From an uncultured Muribaculaceae bacterium (GTDB taxonomy: Bacteria; Bacteroidota; Bacteroidia; Bacteroidales; Muribaculaceae): a DNA stretch of 42,553 bases. The notes under the pieces are model-generated. The model did not search any database and was not told the DNA's origin. It saw only the letters and a list, made by a program, of their open reading frames with translations. The DNA lies in assembly GCA_910588245.1 (NCBI GenBank), contig CAJUQP010000030.1:1-42553 (forward strand), given 5' to 3'. Positions 42,499 through 42,553 of the stretch are shown piece by piece (the stretch's first letter is position 1; every line of letters begins with the position of its first letter). A program made the translations under genes and the position numbers.

Positions 42499-42553
42499 TT
42501 ACATCATGCCGCCCATGAACGCTGCTATTATGGTGTTTATCAAGCATATATAA
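42499..42553 (-). CDS. Possible 3' end of a gene running in from the right edge
   Basis: On the minus strand a frame of 17 codons runs from the window edge to a stop at 42499, ending in FMGGMM. A terminator follows 23 bases later. This fits the last codons of a gene whose main part is outside the window. The fragment is too short to name. The final GGMM resembles GroEL tails, but the preceding residues (INTIIAA) do not. Confidence 0.35.
   Translation of the reverse strand, partial: YICLINTIIAAFMGGMM

Noticed and set aside
42499..42553. GroEL C-terminus at the right edge (GGMM ending)
   Set aside because: The preceding residues do not look like GroEL and only 17 codons are visible, so no name is given.
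1..42553. CRISPR array, tRNA genes or rRNA genes
   Set aside because: No regularly spaced direct repeats, no cloverleaf with a GTTCGA-type T-loop and no rRNA-like sequence were seen in reading the window.

Overview
The window comes from a member of the Bacteroidales, most probably a Muribaculaceae-like gut bacterium. Three things suggest this. Promoters match the Bacteroidetes pattern (TTTG, 19-20 bases, TAnnTTTG) and Shine-Dalgarno sequences are mostly absent. Lipoproteins have short signal peptides ending in a cysteine, often with acidic residues soon after. The gene families (DUF3332, DUF5106, BadF-type kinase, SLC45-type MFS, thioredoxin fusions, 21-residue LRR protein, IS1182) are typical of the group. 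The family assignment is inference, because no rRNA or other marker gene lies here.

Layout. Bases 1-440 hold no clear gene but end in a row of hairpins and a strong terminator. Bases 691-2726 carry an MltF-like lytic transglycosylase and a DUF3332 lipoprotein. Bases 2887-4254 carry two YtxH proteins, a holin-like membrane protein and a small unknown protein. Bases 4561-7627 carry yaaA and htpG, separated by a CTTTAAC-rich repeat. Bases 7749-9912 (minus) carry a lipoprotein and a PagL-like outer-membrane barrel. A nested inverted repeat at 10046-10378 precedes an SLC45-type transporter and nfo (minus). Plus-strand genes at 13393-17748 are a SpoU-type RNA methyltransferase, radA and a large thioredoxin-domain protein. 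A complete IS1182-family element lies at 17824-19676.

From 31268 down to 19700 the minus strand is a nearly continuous run: BadF kinase, SGNH hydrolase, DUF5106 protein, DoxX, mnmA, DUF151 nuclease, argR, an ArgC-like protein, ssb, speA, truA, ligA. Then come a secreted LRR protein (minus), a 385-base transcribed-looking leader with remnants of a broken reading frame, and a CbbX-type AAA+ ATPase with an unfamiliar N-terminal half (plus). A five-gene minus-strand operon ends the window: small lipoprotein, ABC-F ATPase, M13 peptidase, aroE, comEC. The last bases look like the end of another minus-strand gene.

Most of the content is housekeeping. The points most worth following are: (1) an argR/argC-like/ssb/speA group in which the ArgC homologue has lost its catalytic cysteine and surrounding motifs, and ArgR has a serine at an aspartate normally used to bind arginine; (2) the AAA+ ATPase with a novel N-terminal region and a long leader; (3) an SLC45-type transporter with a periplasmic insertion of about 165 residues; (4) the nested inverted repeat at 10046-10378. 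I found no CRISPR array, tRNA, rRNA, prophage or recognised defence system.
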